This document shows, piece after piece, positions 8,699 to 17,751 of a stretch of DNA of 64,000 nucleotides (position 1 is the stretch's first letter; the number at the start of each line of letters is the position of its first letter). Origin of the DNA: Methylobacterium sp. Leaf91 (GTDB lineage: Bacteria; Pseudomonadota; Alphaproteobacteria; Rhizobiales; Beijerinckiaceae); assembly GCF_001422815.1 (NCBI RefSeq), contig NZ_LMMP01000003.1:100960-164959 (forward strand), read 5' to 3'. The notes below the pieces were generated by a model. That model saw only the letters and a program-made list of their open reading frames with translations, was not told the origin of the DNA and searched no databases. The translations under genes were made by a program, and so were the position numbers.

Positions 8699-9364
8699 TT
8701 AAGGATAGAGTCTCGCCCCATTCCAGCCGCTGCCGTCCCTGGTGAAGCGGACGCGGTCATGGAGGCGGTAGGGGCCGTCCTGCCAGAACTCGATCGAGAC
8801 CGGGGCGATGCGGAACCCGCTCCAGTTCTCCGGGCGCGGGACCGGCTGGTCCTCGTAGCGGGCCGACAGGGCGGCAACCTCCGCTTCCAGAGTAGCACGG
8901 TCCGTGAGGGGGCGTGACTGGCGGCTGGCATGGGCGCCAAGTCGGCTCTCGCGGCGGCGGCTCGCGAAATAGGCATCCGCCTCCTCGAGCGACACGTGGC
9001 TCACCGGGCCCCGCGCGCGCACTTGGCGGCGCAGACTCTTCCAATGCAGGACCAGGGCGGCCTGCGGGTTCTGCGCCAGCTCTTCGCCCTTGGCCGAGTC
9101 GACATTGGTATAGAAGACGAAGCCGCGCTCATCGACGCCCTTCAGCAGCACCATCCGTACGTCCGGCAGCCCGTCGGAGCCGGCCGTGGCGAGGGCCATG
9201 GCGTTGGGATCCTCGGGCTCCGCGCGTTCGGCCTCGCCCATCCAAGTGGCAAACAATGCCCAGGGGTCTGTGGACAGTGTGAAGTCTCCAGCGGCCCCGA
9301 GGGGGGACGAGGGGGGTGAGACAATGCCGGACGGGGCCGGCTCATCGATCCTTAACCGATCCAA
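8699..9364 (-). CDS. pdxH: Pyridoxamine 5'-phosphate oxidase
   Basis: The 221-residue protein aligns over its length with Pdx[36 protein letters not shown], the FMN/PLP region [19 protein letters not shown], and the C-terminal [15 protein letters not shown] ending in RLYP. PdxH oxidises PNP and PMP to pyridoxal 5'-phosphate using FMN. The chosen start is a TTG with AGGATT about 6 bases upstream, and the length is close to the usual 215-220 residues. PLP is needed by the two cysteine desulfurases in the suf operon, though the genes are unlinked. Confidence 0.95.
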   Translation of the reverse strand: MDRLRIDEPAPSGIVSPPSSPLGAAGDFTLSTDPWALFATWMGEAERAEPEDPNAMALATAGSDGLPDVRMVLLKGVDERGFVFYTNVDSAKGEELAQNPQAALVLHWKSLRRQVRARGPVSHVSLEEADAYFASRRRESRLGAHASRQSRPLTDRATLEAEVAALSARYEDQPVPRPENWSGFRIAPVSIEFWQDGPYRLHDRVRFTRDGSGWNGARLYP

Positions 9365-9454
9365 GGCGTAATCCTGTGAGTGAGATCCGGGTCGGGGGCA
9401 CCGACGTGGGACACGATTTGTCGTCGTTCAAGTCACGTCGTGAGAACAGGTGTA

Positions 9455-9982
9455 ATGCGTCGGAGCGAGAGTAAAGCCCTACCCGCCGTCACCCGTGACG
9501 GCGCCGCACCCTGCTTCGCCCGCGTCCGATGCACCGCCATGCTGATGTCGGGGGGCGTGGCGGTGGCCTTGTCGCTCGCCGGCTGCGGCATTCCGATCCT
9601 CACTTTCCAAAGTGAGAGCAAGGCGGAACCGGAAGTGACTGTCCCGGAGCCCCTGGTCACGGGAAGCATCGACAAGCGCCCGAAGAGCTTCGGCAACGAG
9701 ATGAGCGACGAGGATTGGCGCCGGGCCCATGCGGCTCTGGCGGTGGCCCTCGATCCACAGGGCAACGGCCGTCCGGTCAAATGGGACAACCCGGATTCGT
9801 CCCTGCGCGGATCGATCAGCCCAACGGGACTTCCCTATGTGGCCAACGAGCTGATCTGCCGCGACTTCCTCGCCTCGGTCATCGCCCCTGTCCGCAGCCG
9901 CTTCGTTCGCGGCACCGGGTGCAAGCCTTCAGGGGGAGAGTGGGAATTGACCCGCGTCCGCATGGCGAAAGCGAAAGGGTAG
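9455..9982 (+). CDS. RT0821/Lpp0805-family surface lipoprotein
   Basis: The start at 9455 gives about 175 residues with an N-terminal hydrophobic segment ending in the lipobox LSLAGCG. The conserved part WRRAHAALAVALDPQGNG...VKWDNPDSSLRGSISP resembles the RT0821/Lpp0805 family of rickettsial 17-kDa-antigen-like proteins. It is probably an outer-membrane-anchored lipoprotein of unknown function. An upstream ATG at 9380 would add 25 residues without a better ribosome site. It has pdxH divergent on the left and a dnaJ-type gene about 180 bases to the right. Confidence 0.75.
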   Translation: MRRSESKALPAVTRDGAAPCFARVRCTAMLMSGGVAVALSLAGCGIPILTFQSESKAEPEVTVPEPLVTGSIDKRPKSFGNEMSDEDWRRAHAALAVALDPQGNGRPVKWDNPDSSLRGSISPTGLPYVANELICRDFLASVIAPVRSRFVRGTGCKPSGGEWELTRVRMAKAKG

Positions 9983-10164
9983 GGGCAAGATCGTCCGCCG
10001 CCAGGGATCGTCCGGCGGACCCATGGGTTGACGCCTGGATCGAACCGTCGAATCCTGTCGAACGACCGTTGCAAAGAAGCAACAGCCATTCCACATAGCG
10101 GAAGATTTCGACAGGGAGCGGGCATGAGCCCGGCCCCGTGCGGCACCGAGACCGATAACAGACG

Positions 10165-11106
10165 ATGCGCAATCCCTACGACGTGCTGGGTGTGGCCAAG
10201 GGCGCCAGCGAGGCCGACATCAAGAAGGCCTATCGCAAGCTCGCCAAGGCCTACCACCCCGACACCAACAAGAACGATGCCAAGGCCAAGGACCGTTTCT
10301 CGGAGGCTAACAGCGCCTACGAGATCCTCGGCGACGCGACCAAGCGCGCCCAGTTCGATCGTGGCGAGATCGACTCCGACGGCAGGCCTCGTGCGCCATC
10401 CGGCTTCGATGGGTTCGGCGGCTTCGGTGGTGGCCCGGGCGGCGCCCGCTCCGCGGGCTTCGACTTCGAGAGCGCCGCGCGCAGCCGGGCCGGTGGCGGC
10501 GGGATCGGCGAGGATATCTTCTCGCACCTGTTCGGCGACACGTTCCGGGGCGGTGCCGGTGGCGGTCCGGGCGCGAGGGGACCGATGAAAGGCGAAGATC
10601 TCGCCGCCGAACTCTCCGTGACCCTCGAACAGGTGGCGAGCGAGGAGAAGCTGCGCATCTCCCTCGGCTCACGCGACGTGGACGTGGTGATCCCCAAAGG
10701 CGTCGTGGACGGGCAGACCATCCGCCTGCGTGGCCTCGGCAACCCGGGCGGGCCACGCTCCTCGCCAGGCGACGCCCTCCTGACCATCCGCATCCTGCCG
10801 CATCCGCGCTTCACCGTGGAGGGGGCGGATCTGCGCACCTCCGTCGACCTCGCCCTCGAGGATGCGATCCTCGGCGGCCCGATCCGCGTGCCCACCCTCA
10901 CCGGCGCGGTCGAGATGCGTGTTCCGGCCATGACGAGTTCGGGCCGGACCTTCCGCCTGAAGGGCAAGGGCCTGCCGAAGAAGGATGGCACCCGCGGCGA
11001 TCTGTTCGCCACCACGGCGATCTCGCTGCCCGCGAGCGAGGACGAGAACCTCATCGCCTATGCCAATGCGCGTCGAGCGGCCCGCACCGGCACTGGACAG
11101 GCGTAG
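10165..11106 (+). CDS. DnaJ-like co-chaperone (CbpA type, no zinc finger)
   Basis: The 313-residue protein begins with a J domain (residues 4-68) containing the HPD tripeptide in [11 protein letters not shown] Gly/Phe-rich linker follows ([14 protein letters not shown]) and then the DnaJ C-terminal substrate-binding domain ([22 protein letters not shown]). The CxxCxGxG zinc repeats of DnaJ itself are absent, which places it in the CbpA/DnaJ class B group. It would stimulate DnaK ATPase and deliver substrates. It is transcribed just ahead of fabI but separated by 114 bases. Confidence 0.9.
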   Translation: MRNPYDVLGVAKGASEADIKKAYRKLAKAYHPDTNKNDAKAKDRFSEANSAYEILGDATKRAQFDRGEIDSDGRPRAPSGFDGFGGFGGGPGGARSAGFDFESAARSRAGGGGIGEDIFSHLFGDTFRGGAGGGPGARGPMKGEDLAAELSVTLEQVASEEKLRISLGSRDVDVVIPKGVVDGQTIRLRGLGNPGGPRSSPGDALLTIRILPHPRFTVEGADLRTSVDLALEDAILGGPIRVPTLTGAVEMRVPAMTSSGRTFRLKGKGLPKKDGTRGDLFATTAISLPASEDENLIAYANARRAARTGTGQA

Positions 11107-11220
11107 GCCCGGACTTCCGTCACCGGCGCACCTCCGCTAAGGATGCCTCGGCGCGAGCGCTTCCCCCCAGGTCCGGACGGGTCCGCTCCGGCGCGCGACG
11201 GCCTCTCGCTCAGGTGACCC

Positions 11221-12066
11221 ATGGCGGATACGAACCCGGTACACGATCACGTCGGCGGCCTGCTCGCCGGGAAATGCGGTCTGGTGCTCGGTGTCGCCAA
11301 CAACCGGTCCATCGCCTGGGGCATCGCCAAGAGCGCCCATGCGCATGGCGCCAAGCTCGCCTTCAGCTACCAGGGAGATGCCCTGAAAAAGCGGGTCGAG
11401 CCGCTGGCGCGCGAGCTCGATGCCCATGTGGTGGGGCATTGCGACGTCACCGACGGCGCCTCCATCGATGCCGTCTTCGCTGAAGCCGGCCGTCTCTTCC
11501 CGCAGGGGATCGACTTCGTCGTCCATTGCATCGCCTTCTCCGACAAGGATGAGCTGACCGGCCGCTATGTCGAGACCTCGGAGGCGAACTTCACCAAGTC
11601 GCTGATGATCTCCTGCTACTCGTTCACGGCGGTGGCTCAGCGGGCCGAGAAGCTGATGCCCAATGGTGGCTCGCTCCTGACCCTGACCTATTACGGCGCC
11701 GAGAAGTGGATGCCGCATTACAACGTCATGGGCGTCGCCAAGGCGGCGCTGGAAGCCTCCGTGCGCTATCTCGCGGCCGATCTCGGCCCCTCGAAGATCC
11801 GCGTCAACGCCATTTCGGCGGGGCCGATCAAGACGCTCGCCGCCTCCGGCATCGGCGACTTCCGCTACATCCTCAAGTGGAACGAATACAACGCGCCCCT
11901 GCGGCGCACGGTGACCATCGAGGAGGTCGGCGAGACCGCGTCCTATCTCATCTCCGACATGTCGCGCGGCATGACGGGCGAGATCCTCCATGTGGATGCC
12001 GGCTACCACGTCGTCGGCATGAAGAACCCGGACGCCCCGGACCTGAGGCTCGACAGCAAGGAGTGA
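11221..12066 (+). CDS. fabI: Enoyl-[acyl-carrier-protein] reductase (NADH)
   Basis: The 281-residue protein is a FabI-type SDR. Evidence is the cofactor site GVANNRSIAWGIA, the CDVTD motif, HCIAFSDK, the catalytic Tyr-x6-Lys arrangement in YNVMGVAKAALEASVRYLA, and INAISAGPIKTLAASGI, a FabI hallmark. It performs the last reduction in each fatty acid elongation round and is the target class of triclosan. CAGGTGA lies directly ahead of the ATG. Many Rhizobiales carry two fabI copies; whether this is the main one cannot be told here. Confidence 0.95.
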   Translation: MADTNPVHDHVGGLLAGKCGLVLGVANNRSIAWGIAKSAHAHGAKLAFSYQGDALKKRVEPLARELDAHVVGHCDVTDGASIDAVFAEAGRLFPQGIDFVVHCIAFSDKDELTGRYVETSEANFTKSLMISCYSFTAVAQRAEKLMPNGGSLLTLTYYGAEKWMPHYNVMGVAKAALEASVRYLAADLGPSKIRVNAISAGPIKTLAASGIGDFRYILKWNEYNAPLRRTVTIEEVGETASYLISDMSRGMTGEILHVDAGYHVVGMKNPDAPDLRLDSKE

Positions 12067-12160
12067 GGTGGGCCGCGAGCGCTTCGCGCCGTCCGCCCCG
12101 GGCGAGTAGGGCGGAACACCGACCCGGTCCGGGGCCGCTTTCCGCCGAGGCCCCGTCATC

Positions 12161-13201
12161 GTGAAGACTCGCCCTGACTTCGATGACGCGGCCTCCGCCG
12201 GGATCATCACCTTCGATCAGGCACGCGCCCTCGCCGCCTTCTACGCCGCGCAGCCGGGCCGCGGCGCGGCCTTCGATCTCACCCATGTGCTCTGGTATGC
12301 CGGCGCCTTGGTGGTCATCGGGGCGATGGGCCTGTTCTCGACCCTAGCCTTCGGGCTGATGGGCGGACCGGCCCTCACCGCTACCGCCCTGATCTACGCC
12401 GCCGCCTTCGTCGCCGCCGGGCGGCACCTTCGCATCGCGCACGATCTGCCGGTCCCCGGCGGCCTCCTCATCGCCTGCGCCGTCGCCATGACGCCGCTCG
12501 CCGTCTACGGCCTGCAGGAGAGCTGGGGTTGGGGCGAGCAGGGCCGGCCGGGCGCCTATCGCGACGTCTTCGCCTGGATCAAGGGCGGCTGGGTGCCCAT
12601 GGAAGCGGCGACGCTCCTGACCTCGGCCATCGCCCTGCGTGCTACGCGCTTCGGTTTCATCACGGTGATCGCGGCGGTGGCCCTATGGTTCCTGTCCATG
12701 GATATCGGCCTCTGGGCCACGGGGCCGGATCTCGACTGGGAAACCCGCCGGACGATCTCGCTCTGGTTCGGATTCGGCCTCATCGCCTTCGCCTGGGCCG
12801 TGGACCTACGCCAGAAGCGGACGGATTACGCGTTCTGGCTCCATGTTGCAGGCATCCTCACCTTTTGGGGCGCGGTGACGTGGCAATTCTCCGACAGCGA
12901 GGTGGCGAAGGCGCTCTACGCCCTGATGAACGTCGCACTCATCGGCCTCGCCATTTTCCTCTCGCGGCGGATCTACGCAGTGTTCGGCGCCATCGGCGTC
13001 GCGCTCTATCTCGGCGATCTGGCGAGCCGGGTGTTCAAGGACTCGCTGCTCTTCCCCTTCGCGTTGTCGCTCATCGGTCTAGGCCTGATCGGCCTCGGTA
13101 TCCTCTACCAGCGCCATGCCGACAGGATCGGCGGGGCGATGATACGGACGCTGCCGGGATCTCTCCGGCGCTGGCGGCCCGACCACGGCGACAGGGCATG
13201 A
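12161..13201 (+). CDS. DUF2157-like multi-pass membrane protein
   Basis: This 346-residue protein has a short soluble N-terminus (DAASAGIITFDQARALAAFY) and then about nine or ten hydrophobic segments from residue 45 to 325, with a basic C-terminal tail. The N-terminal helical segment before the membrane block resembles DUF2157 proteins. It is an inner-membrane protein of unknown function. The start is a GTG at 12161, about 95 bases after fabI on the same strand. I see no transporter signature. Confidence 0.7.
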   Translation: MKTRPDFDDAASAGIITFDQARALAAFYAAQPGRGAAFDLTHVLWYAGALVVIGAMGLFSTLAFGLMGGPALTATALIYAAAFVAAGRHLRIAHDLPVPGGLLIACAVAMTPLAVYGLQESWGWGEQGRPGAYRDVFAWIKGGWVPMEAATLLTSAIALRATRFGFITVIAAVALWFLSMDIGLWATGPDLDWETRRTISLWFGFGLIAFAWAVDLRQKRTDYAFWLHVAGILTFWGAVTWQFSDSEVAKALYALMNVALIGLAIFLSRRIYAVFGAIGVALYLGDLASRVFKDSLLFPFALSLIGLGLIGLGILYQRHADRIGGAMIRTLPGSLRRWRPDHGDRA

Positions 13202-13224
13202 CCAGCTGCGCTTGAGAGCCCCCG

Positions 13225-14379
13225 TCACGCGTCGTCGGCTTCCGCGAACTCTCCCGACAGCTTGAGCCCCTCGATCCAGGTCGCCCCCTCCCGCTTGACC
13301 ACCCGGCGGGGCGACACGCCGCCCTGCTTTCCGATGGCGTCGGCCAGCCGCTCCGAATGGGTCACCAGCCAGACCTGGGTGCGACGCGACGCGGTCACGA
13401 TCATTCGTGCCAGGGGATCGAGCAGGTCCGGGTGGAGGCTCGTCTCCGGCTCGTTGAGGGCGATGAAGGGCGGGAGCCGGTAGGCGAGGAGGGCCCCGGC
13501 GAGGGCGAGGTAGCGAAGCGTCCCGTCCGACAGTTCGGCGGCCTCGAACACGCGCTTGGGGTAGTCGGGAAAGACCATCCCGAAGCTCGCCTCGCGGCCG
13601 GGCGACGGGATGACGAGGCGCGCGCCGGGGAAGGCATCGGCCACCGCCCCGTCGAGATCGACGGTGTCCTCGCGGATGTGCCGGAGGGTGGCGAAGACGG
13701 CGGCGAGGTCGGATCCGTCCGACGACAGGGTCGGCGTGGTGACGGCGAGGCAGGGTCGGCGCAGGGCCGAGGCCGCGTCGGTGCGGAAATCGTGGTGGAA
13801 GCGCCAATCCAGTAGCGCATGCCGGACGAGATGCAGTTCGGGAAACGCCACCGCGTCCTGAAGTGCCGCGAGCGCGGTTTCGGTGGCGAGGAGACTCGAG
13901 CCGAGCGAGCGCTTACGGCCGTCATCGCCGCGCACGAAGCCGGAAGGCCCGTCACGCTCGAGCATGACCGACGGCCGCCGGCCCGACAGGACGGTGAGCC
14001 GCTCCCGCTTGATCTGCGGTTCGAGCCGGAAGGCGGCTCCCCTGGGGCCGTCCTCCGACTGGGGCACCAGACCGACCTCGATCTCGTATCCGTAGGCGAC
14101 GGACGCAGCCTCGTCGCCGAGCTCGACGGACCATCCCACCCGCACCGGCCCCTTGCCGCTGCGTGGTCCGGCCCAGACGACCGAGTCCATCCCGCCTTCC
14201 GCCGCGAGATCACGCACCAGCGTGCCGGCGGCGGCGGCCTGCAGGCGTTCGAGCGCCCGGTAGAGGTTGGTCTTGCCGACACCGTTGCCACCGATGAACA
14301 CGGAGAGAGCTTCCACCGGGAAGCCAATACGCCTGAGGGACCGATACCCGGTGGAGGAGATGTTACGGACGGTGAGCAT
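13225..14379 (-). CDS. AAA ATPase of the RecF/OLD (SMC-like) type
   Basis: From 14379 the protein has 384 residues. It starts MLTVRNISSTGYRSL, a RecF/SMC-type N-terminus, with a Walker A motif GGNGVGKTN at about residue 29. Near the C-terminus are an ABC-like signature region (ELSDGTLRYLAL) and Walker B IALNEPETSLHP, followed by the switch histidine in WLVTHSERL. The Walker B acidic pair reads Asn-Glu instead of Asp-Glu. An upstream ATG at 14421 lacks a ribosome site. Such stand-alone ATPases occur in repair and phage-defence contexts, but no nuclease partner is adjacent, so the role is open. Confidence 0.8.
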   Translation of the reverse strand: MLTVRNISSTGYRSLRRIGFPVEALSVFIGGNGVGKTNLYRALERLQAAAAGTLVRDLAAEGGMDSVVWAGPRSGKGPVRVGWSVELGDEAASVAYGYEIEVGLVPQSEDGPRGAAFRLEPQIKRERLTVLSGRRPSVMLERDGPSGFVRGDDGRKRSLGSSLLATETALAALQDAVAFPELHLVRHALLDWRFHHDFRTDAASALRRPCLAVTTPTLSSDGSDLAAVFATLRHIREDTVDLDGAVADAFPGARLVIPSPGREASFGMVFPDYPKRVFEAAELSDGTLRYLALAGALLAYRLPPFIALNEPETSLHPDLLDPLARMIVTASRRTQVWLVTHSERLADAIGKQGGVSPRRVVKREGATWIEGLKLSGEFAEADDA

Positions 14380-14451
14380 GGGGCCGCCTTCGCCGAAGAT
14401 GCGGGGCCAGTCGAAGCGCATGCGGCCATCGCGAGCAAGCGCTCGGGAGGG

Positions 14452-15150
14452 TCAGGCGGTGCTTGCATCTCCCTGCAGCCGGGGTTTCCAATCTTCCACC
14501 TGGCCCTTGTCGAGGCGTCGTGCGGCAAGGGTTCGCCAGGACGTCGACAGGGATGGCAGGGCGGCGATCTCAGCCAGCGCCGCCCGATCGAGCCGGTCGA
14601 CATAGAAGACCCGCAGCAGCCGCGACAGCGGCCAGTCCGGGTGCGCCCGTTCCACCAGCGCGAGATCGTCTCCGGCCCCGACCATGCCAGTCTCGATGAT
14701 GCGGTAATACCAGCCGGTCCGCCCGGTCTTCTGCACGCGCACGGCCATGTCGGTCACGCCAAACCGGGCGTTCAGCTTCCAGCACGGCTGACGGGCCTGG
14801 CTTACCTGGAGCAGGGCGGTACCGGCGCGCCAAAGGTCACCGATGCAGATGTCGGCCTCGGTGAGCCCGTGGGTCGAGAGATTTTCGCCGAAAGCACCCG
14901 GCCGCTCGACCAGGGCTGGCGCTCCGGGAAGGTCGGCTCGCCAGGCCGGAGCATGATCGAGGGGATAGTGATGGACAGCCTTCTCCGGCCCGCCATGGTT
15001 ACGACGATCCGCCTGCTCGTCGCCGTCCAGCCCCTCGAACCCGATCCGCACAGGGCCGGCCGAGGCCGACTTATCGATGCCACTGGGCTTCCCGGTCGAA
15101 GCCAGAGGCGCGACCCGCCCCACCAGCACGGCCTCGATCATCACACGCAT
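14452..15150 (-). CDS. MOSC domain protein (YiiM-like)
   Basis: Starting at 15150 (MRVMIEAVLVG) the protein has 232 residues. It matches YiiM-type MOSC proteins: NHGGPEKAVHHYP, a Glu-rich GAFGENLSTHGL, and the conserved cysteine in QARQPCWKL. MOSC domains carry or reduce N-hydroxylated/sulfur compounds with a molybdenum cofactor. GGTGGGGTGA is near the start. The gene is divergent from an XRE-cupin regulator, and a strong palindrome lies 32 bases upstream, so regulation by that neighbour is likely. Confidence 0.88.
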   Translation of the reverse strand: MRVMIEAVLVGRVAPLASTGKPSGIDKSASAGPVRIGFEGLDGDEQADRRNHGGPEKAVHHYPLDHAPAWRADLPGAPALVERPGAFGENLSTHGLTEADICIGDLWRAGTALLQVSQARQPCWKLNARFGVTDMAVRVQKTGRTGWYYRIIETGMVGAGDDLALVERAHPDWPLSRLLRVFYVDRLDRAALAEIAALPSLSTSWRTLAARRLDKGQVEDWKPRLQGDASTA

Positions 15151-15181
15151 GGTCACCCCACCGAAATCACCTACGACAAAC

Positions 15182-15205
15182 CATGAGACAACTTGTTGTC
15201 TCATG
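15182..15205. promoter_or_regulatory. Operator-like inverted repeat between MOSC and XRE-cupin genes
   Basis: The left arm CATGAGACAAC at 15182-15192 and the right arm GTTGTCTCATG at 15195-15205 are perfect reverse complements, separated by only TT. It lies in the 136-base divergent gap, 32 bases from the MOSC start and about 80 from the regulator start. There is no T-run, so a terminator is unlikely. The simplest reading is a dimer operator for the adjacent XRE-family regulator. Confidence 0.75.
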
Positions 15206-15286
15206 AGGCCCTCGTTGTCCCGCGGTCTTCGATTTGTCAACGGCGCATCGCGTTGCCGACCCGGTGAAAGCCGGTCATGTGGGGGC

Positions 15287-15817
15287 ATGTCGGTCGCACA
15301 ACGCATCCGGGCGCTTCGACGCCGCAGCCATCTCACCCTCGATGCCCTCGCCGCCCGCGTCGGGGTCCACAAGGGCCACCTGTCGCGCATCGAGCGCGGT
15401 CAGAAGGCTCCATCCCCGGCCACGTTGGAGGCCATCGCGATGGGACTCGGGGCGAGCATGTCCGAACTGTTCGGGGAGAAGGCCGCCGCAGACGACGTGA
15501 TCGTCGCGCGCGCCTGGGCCAGGATCACGACCCGTGACGCCGGTTATGCGGTTCACGCTCTGCTGCCGGCCGAGGCGGGACGGGCCGCCGCTCTGTACAT
15601 GGTCGAACCGGGCGAGACGTTCCTCACCGAGGATCGTCCTACCCATGGCGGCCAGGAGATCGCTTATGTCCTGGCAGGGGAGGTCGAACTTGTCGTGGCG
15701 GACCGCAGCGTCGTCCTCGGTATCGGCGACTGCGCCACCTACGATGGCGGCCTGCCGCACCGCCTCCGCCGCCTCGGCAGCGCACCGGCATCGGTGCTGG
15801 TGATCATCACCGGCTGA
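15287..15817 (+). CDS. XRE-family transcriptional regulator with C-terminal cupin domain
   Basis: From the ATG at 15287 the 176-residue protein has an N-terminal helix-turn-helix (residues 3-60: QRIRALRRRSHLTLDALAAR, then VHKGHLSRIERGQ). A cupin domain follows at about residues 95-175 (PTHGGQEIAYVLAGEVELVV, then DCATYDGGLPHRLR). This architecture is typical of small-molecule-responsive repressors. It is divergent from the MOSC gene and faces a large palindrome, suggesting autoregulation plus control of MOSC. The ligand cannot be deduced; sulfur or N-hydroxyl stress would be guesses from the neighbour. Confidence 0.9.
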   Translation: MSVAQRIRALRRRSHLTLDALAARVGVHKGHLSRIERGQKAPSPATLEAIAMGLGASMSELFGEKAAADDVIVARAWARITTRDAGYAVHALLPAEAGRAAALYMVEPGETFLTEDRPTHGGQEIAYVLAGEVELVVADRSVVLGIGDCATYDGGLPHRLRRLGSAPASVLVIITG

Positions 15818-15841
15818 GGCGACGCAGCGGCATCGTCCCCC

Positions 15842-16831
15842 TCAATCCGGCACCGTCAGCTCAGCGATGCCCGGCTGAGCGTCCGGATAGCGCGGGTCCA
15901 TCGCCTCCAGGGTGTTGGCGATGGTGCGGGCGACGAGGAGGTTGCGGTACCATTTGCGGTTGGCCGGCACCACGTGCCAGGGCGCGTGCGGGGTGGAGCA
16001 ACGGCTCAGGGCATCCGTGAAGGCGCTCTGATAGGCGTCCCAGGATTGGCGCTCGACGAGGTCGGCCGCATCGAATTTCCAATGCTTCTCGGGGTCGGCG
16101 ATCCGCGCCTCCAGGCGCTCCTTCTGCTCGTCCTTCGAGATGTGCAGGAAGAACTTCAGCACGGTGACGCCCGACAGGGTCAGCATCCGCTCGAAATCGT
16201 TGATGAGGTCGTAGCGCGGCCGCCATACGTCCTCCGCCTCCAGGGATTTCACCCGCACCACGAGCACGTCTTCGTAATGGCTGCGGTTGAACACGCCGAT
16301 CATGCCGCGCCCCGGCACCTTGGCGTGGTAGCGCCAGAGGAAGTCGTGATCGCGCTCCTCTGCGCTCGGAACCTTGAACGACCACACCCGGCACCCTTGC
16401 GGGTTCACCCCCTCGAAGACCGAGCGGATGGTGCCGTCCTTGCCGCCGGTATCGATGGCCTGAAGCACCACGAGGAGGCTGCGCCGATGTTCGGCATAGA
16501 GCCGCTCCTGCAGTGCCTGGATGCGGTTATGCTCGACGAGAAGCGCCTGTTTGGACGCCTCCTTGTCGAGCCCGCCATCGGCATCGGCGTCGATCGCGGC
16601 CAGATCCAATGCTTCGCCCGGCTGAACCGTGACGATGCCCGCGGCGGCGCAGGAGGCGATGGAGGCCGTGTCGATCGGGCTCGCGCGGTCGGGATACCGC
16701 ATCGCCGAACGAGCCCAGGCGGCGGAGGAGGGCGGCTTGTCCGATTCGGGCCGGCGGGCCGGCGGCTTGGGTTTATGTCGACCCATGTCGTCCGATTGGC
16801 CCGAATGCCGCTTGCCGCGCTTCTTCGACAT
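15842..16831 (-). CDS. Polyphosphate kinase 2 family protein
   Basis: The 329-residue protein shows the PPK2 core: Walker A QAIDTGGKDGTIR at about residue 126, the lid region PSAEERDHDFLWRYH, and the Walker B-like GVFNRSHYEDVLV. PPK2 enzymes use polyphosphate to phosphorylate nucleotides, or the reverse. The N-terminus has a basic, Pro-rich extension of about 45 residues. ATG at 16831 is preferred over GTG at 16837 because AAGGTGAG lies 8 bases before it. It is divergent from the phosphatase gene. Confidence 0.92.
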   Translation of the reverse strand: MSKKRGKRHSGQSDDMGRHKPKPPARRPESDKPPSSAAWARSAMRYPDRASPIDTASIASCAAAGIVTVQPGEALDLAAIDADADGGLDKEASKQALLVEHNRIQALQERLYAEHRRSLLVVLQAIDTGGKDGTIRSVFEGVNPQGCRVWSFKVPSAEERDHDFLWRYHAKVPGRGMIGVFNRSHYEDVLVVRVKSLEAEDVWRPRYDLINDFERMLTLSGVTVLKFFLHISKDEQKERLEARIADPEKHWKFDAADLVERQSWDAYQSAFTDALSRCSTPHAPWHVVPANRKWYRNLLVARTIANTLEAMDPRYPDAQPGIAELTVPD

Positions 16832-17013
16832 GATCACAACTCACCTTATACGATATTCAATCGATGCAGCGGGCACCGCATGGGCGAGCCGCCTCTCCGG
16901 GAAGGCGACCCGCCGATGCCCGTAACGCGTGGAGCAACCTTGAGCGCGACAACGATCCGCGGCCTTGGCCGTTCCGGGACAGCGCGGCACGCCGCCATGG
17001 CCGGCCGGCGCGC

Positions 17014-17598
17014 ATGACGGTGTATTTCATCCGGCACGGCCAGACCGACTGGAACGCGGCCGGCCGACTCCAGGGCCAGCGCGACGTGCCCCTCAATGCC
17101 ACGGGCCTGGGCCAGGCGGAAAGCGTGGCCGAGCGCCTGAAAGCCGTAGCGGGCGACAGCCTCAGCGAGGCCCGGTTCGTCGCGAGCCCGCTCCAGCGCA
17201 CACGGCAGACGATGGAAGTCCTCCGGGCCCGCCTCGACCTCGGACCGCAGGACTACGCCGTCGATGCTCGGCTGAAGGAAATCAACTTCGGCACCTGGGA
17301 AGGCTCGACCTGGGCCGAGATCCGTCGGCGTGACAGCGGCAGCGCCCTGGCGCGGGACCGCGACCGTTGGGGCTACCGCCCGCCCGGCGAGCATGGCGAA
17401 AGCTATGCCATGCTGGTGGAACGGGTGAGACCGGCGATCGCCGAGTTGCAGCGGCCGGCGGTCATCGTCGCTCATGGCGGCGTCGCCCGCGCGATTCTGG
17501 TGATCCTGGGCTATGCCAGCATCCGCGAAGCACCCCGGATGGCGATCCGCCAGGGCAGCGTCCTCGTCCTGGGCCGGGCCCGCTGGCACTGGGCCTGA
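17014..17598 (+). CDS. Histidine phosphatase family protein (phosphoglycerate-mutase-like)
   Basis: The 194-residue protein begins MTVYFIRHGQTDWNAAG, with the RHG catalytic motif at residues 7-9. It also contains SPLQRTRQTME, a Glu in NFGTWEGSTW, and the second catalytic histidine in VIVAHGGVAR. These are the four invariant parts of the branch-1 histidine phosphatase fold. It is a cytosolic phosphatase of undetermined substrate. The ATG at 17014 is used because the longer upstream reading is low-complexity. Confidence 0.9.
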   Translation: MTVYFIRHGQTDWNAAGRLQGQRDVPLNATGLGQAESVAERLKAVAGDSLSEARFVASPLQRTRQTMEVLRARLDLGPQDYAVDARLKEINFGTWEGSTWAEIRRRDSGSALARDRDRWGYRPPGEHGESYAMLVERVRPAIAELQRPAVIVAHGGVARAILVILGYASIREAPRMAIRQGSVLVLGRARWHWA

Positions 17599-17751
17599 CG
17601 TGCTTTCTCCGTGAAGACCAGTTCTAGGCGGCTCGGCAAACGTGCTAGAGGGCGCGACCACATCGGGGCGCCGCGTTTTCGGCACGATCCGGGCGCCTAA
17701 CCCGGTCAAAAGGACGGCCTCGCAGCGGCGGGGCCGGCAGCGGAGCATCGG

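Noticed and set aside
9993-10020. Possible terminator after the lipoprotein gene
   Set aside because: GTCCGCCG and CGGCGGAC form a stem, but there is no T-run and the loop is long; not strong enough to list as a terminator.
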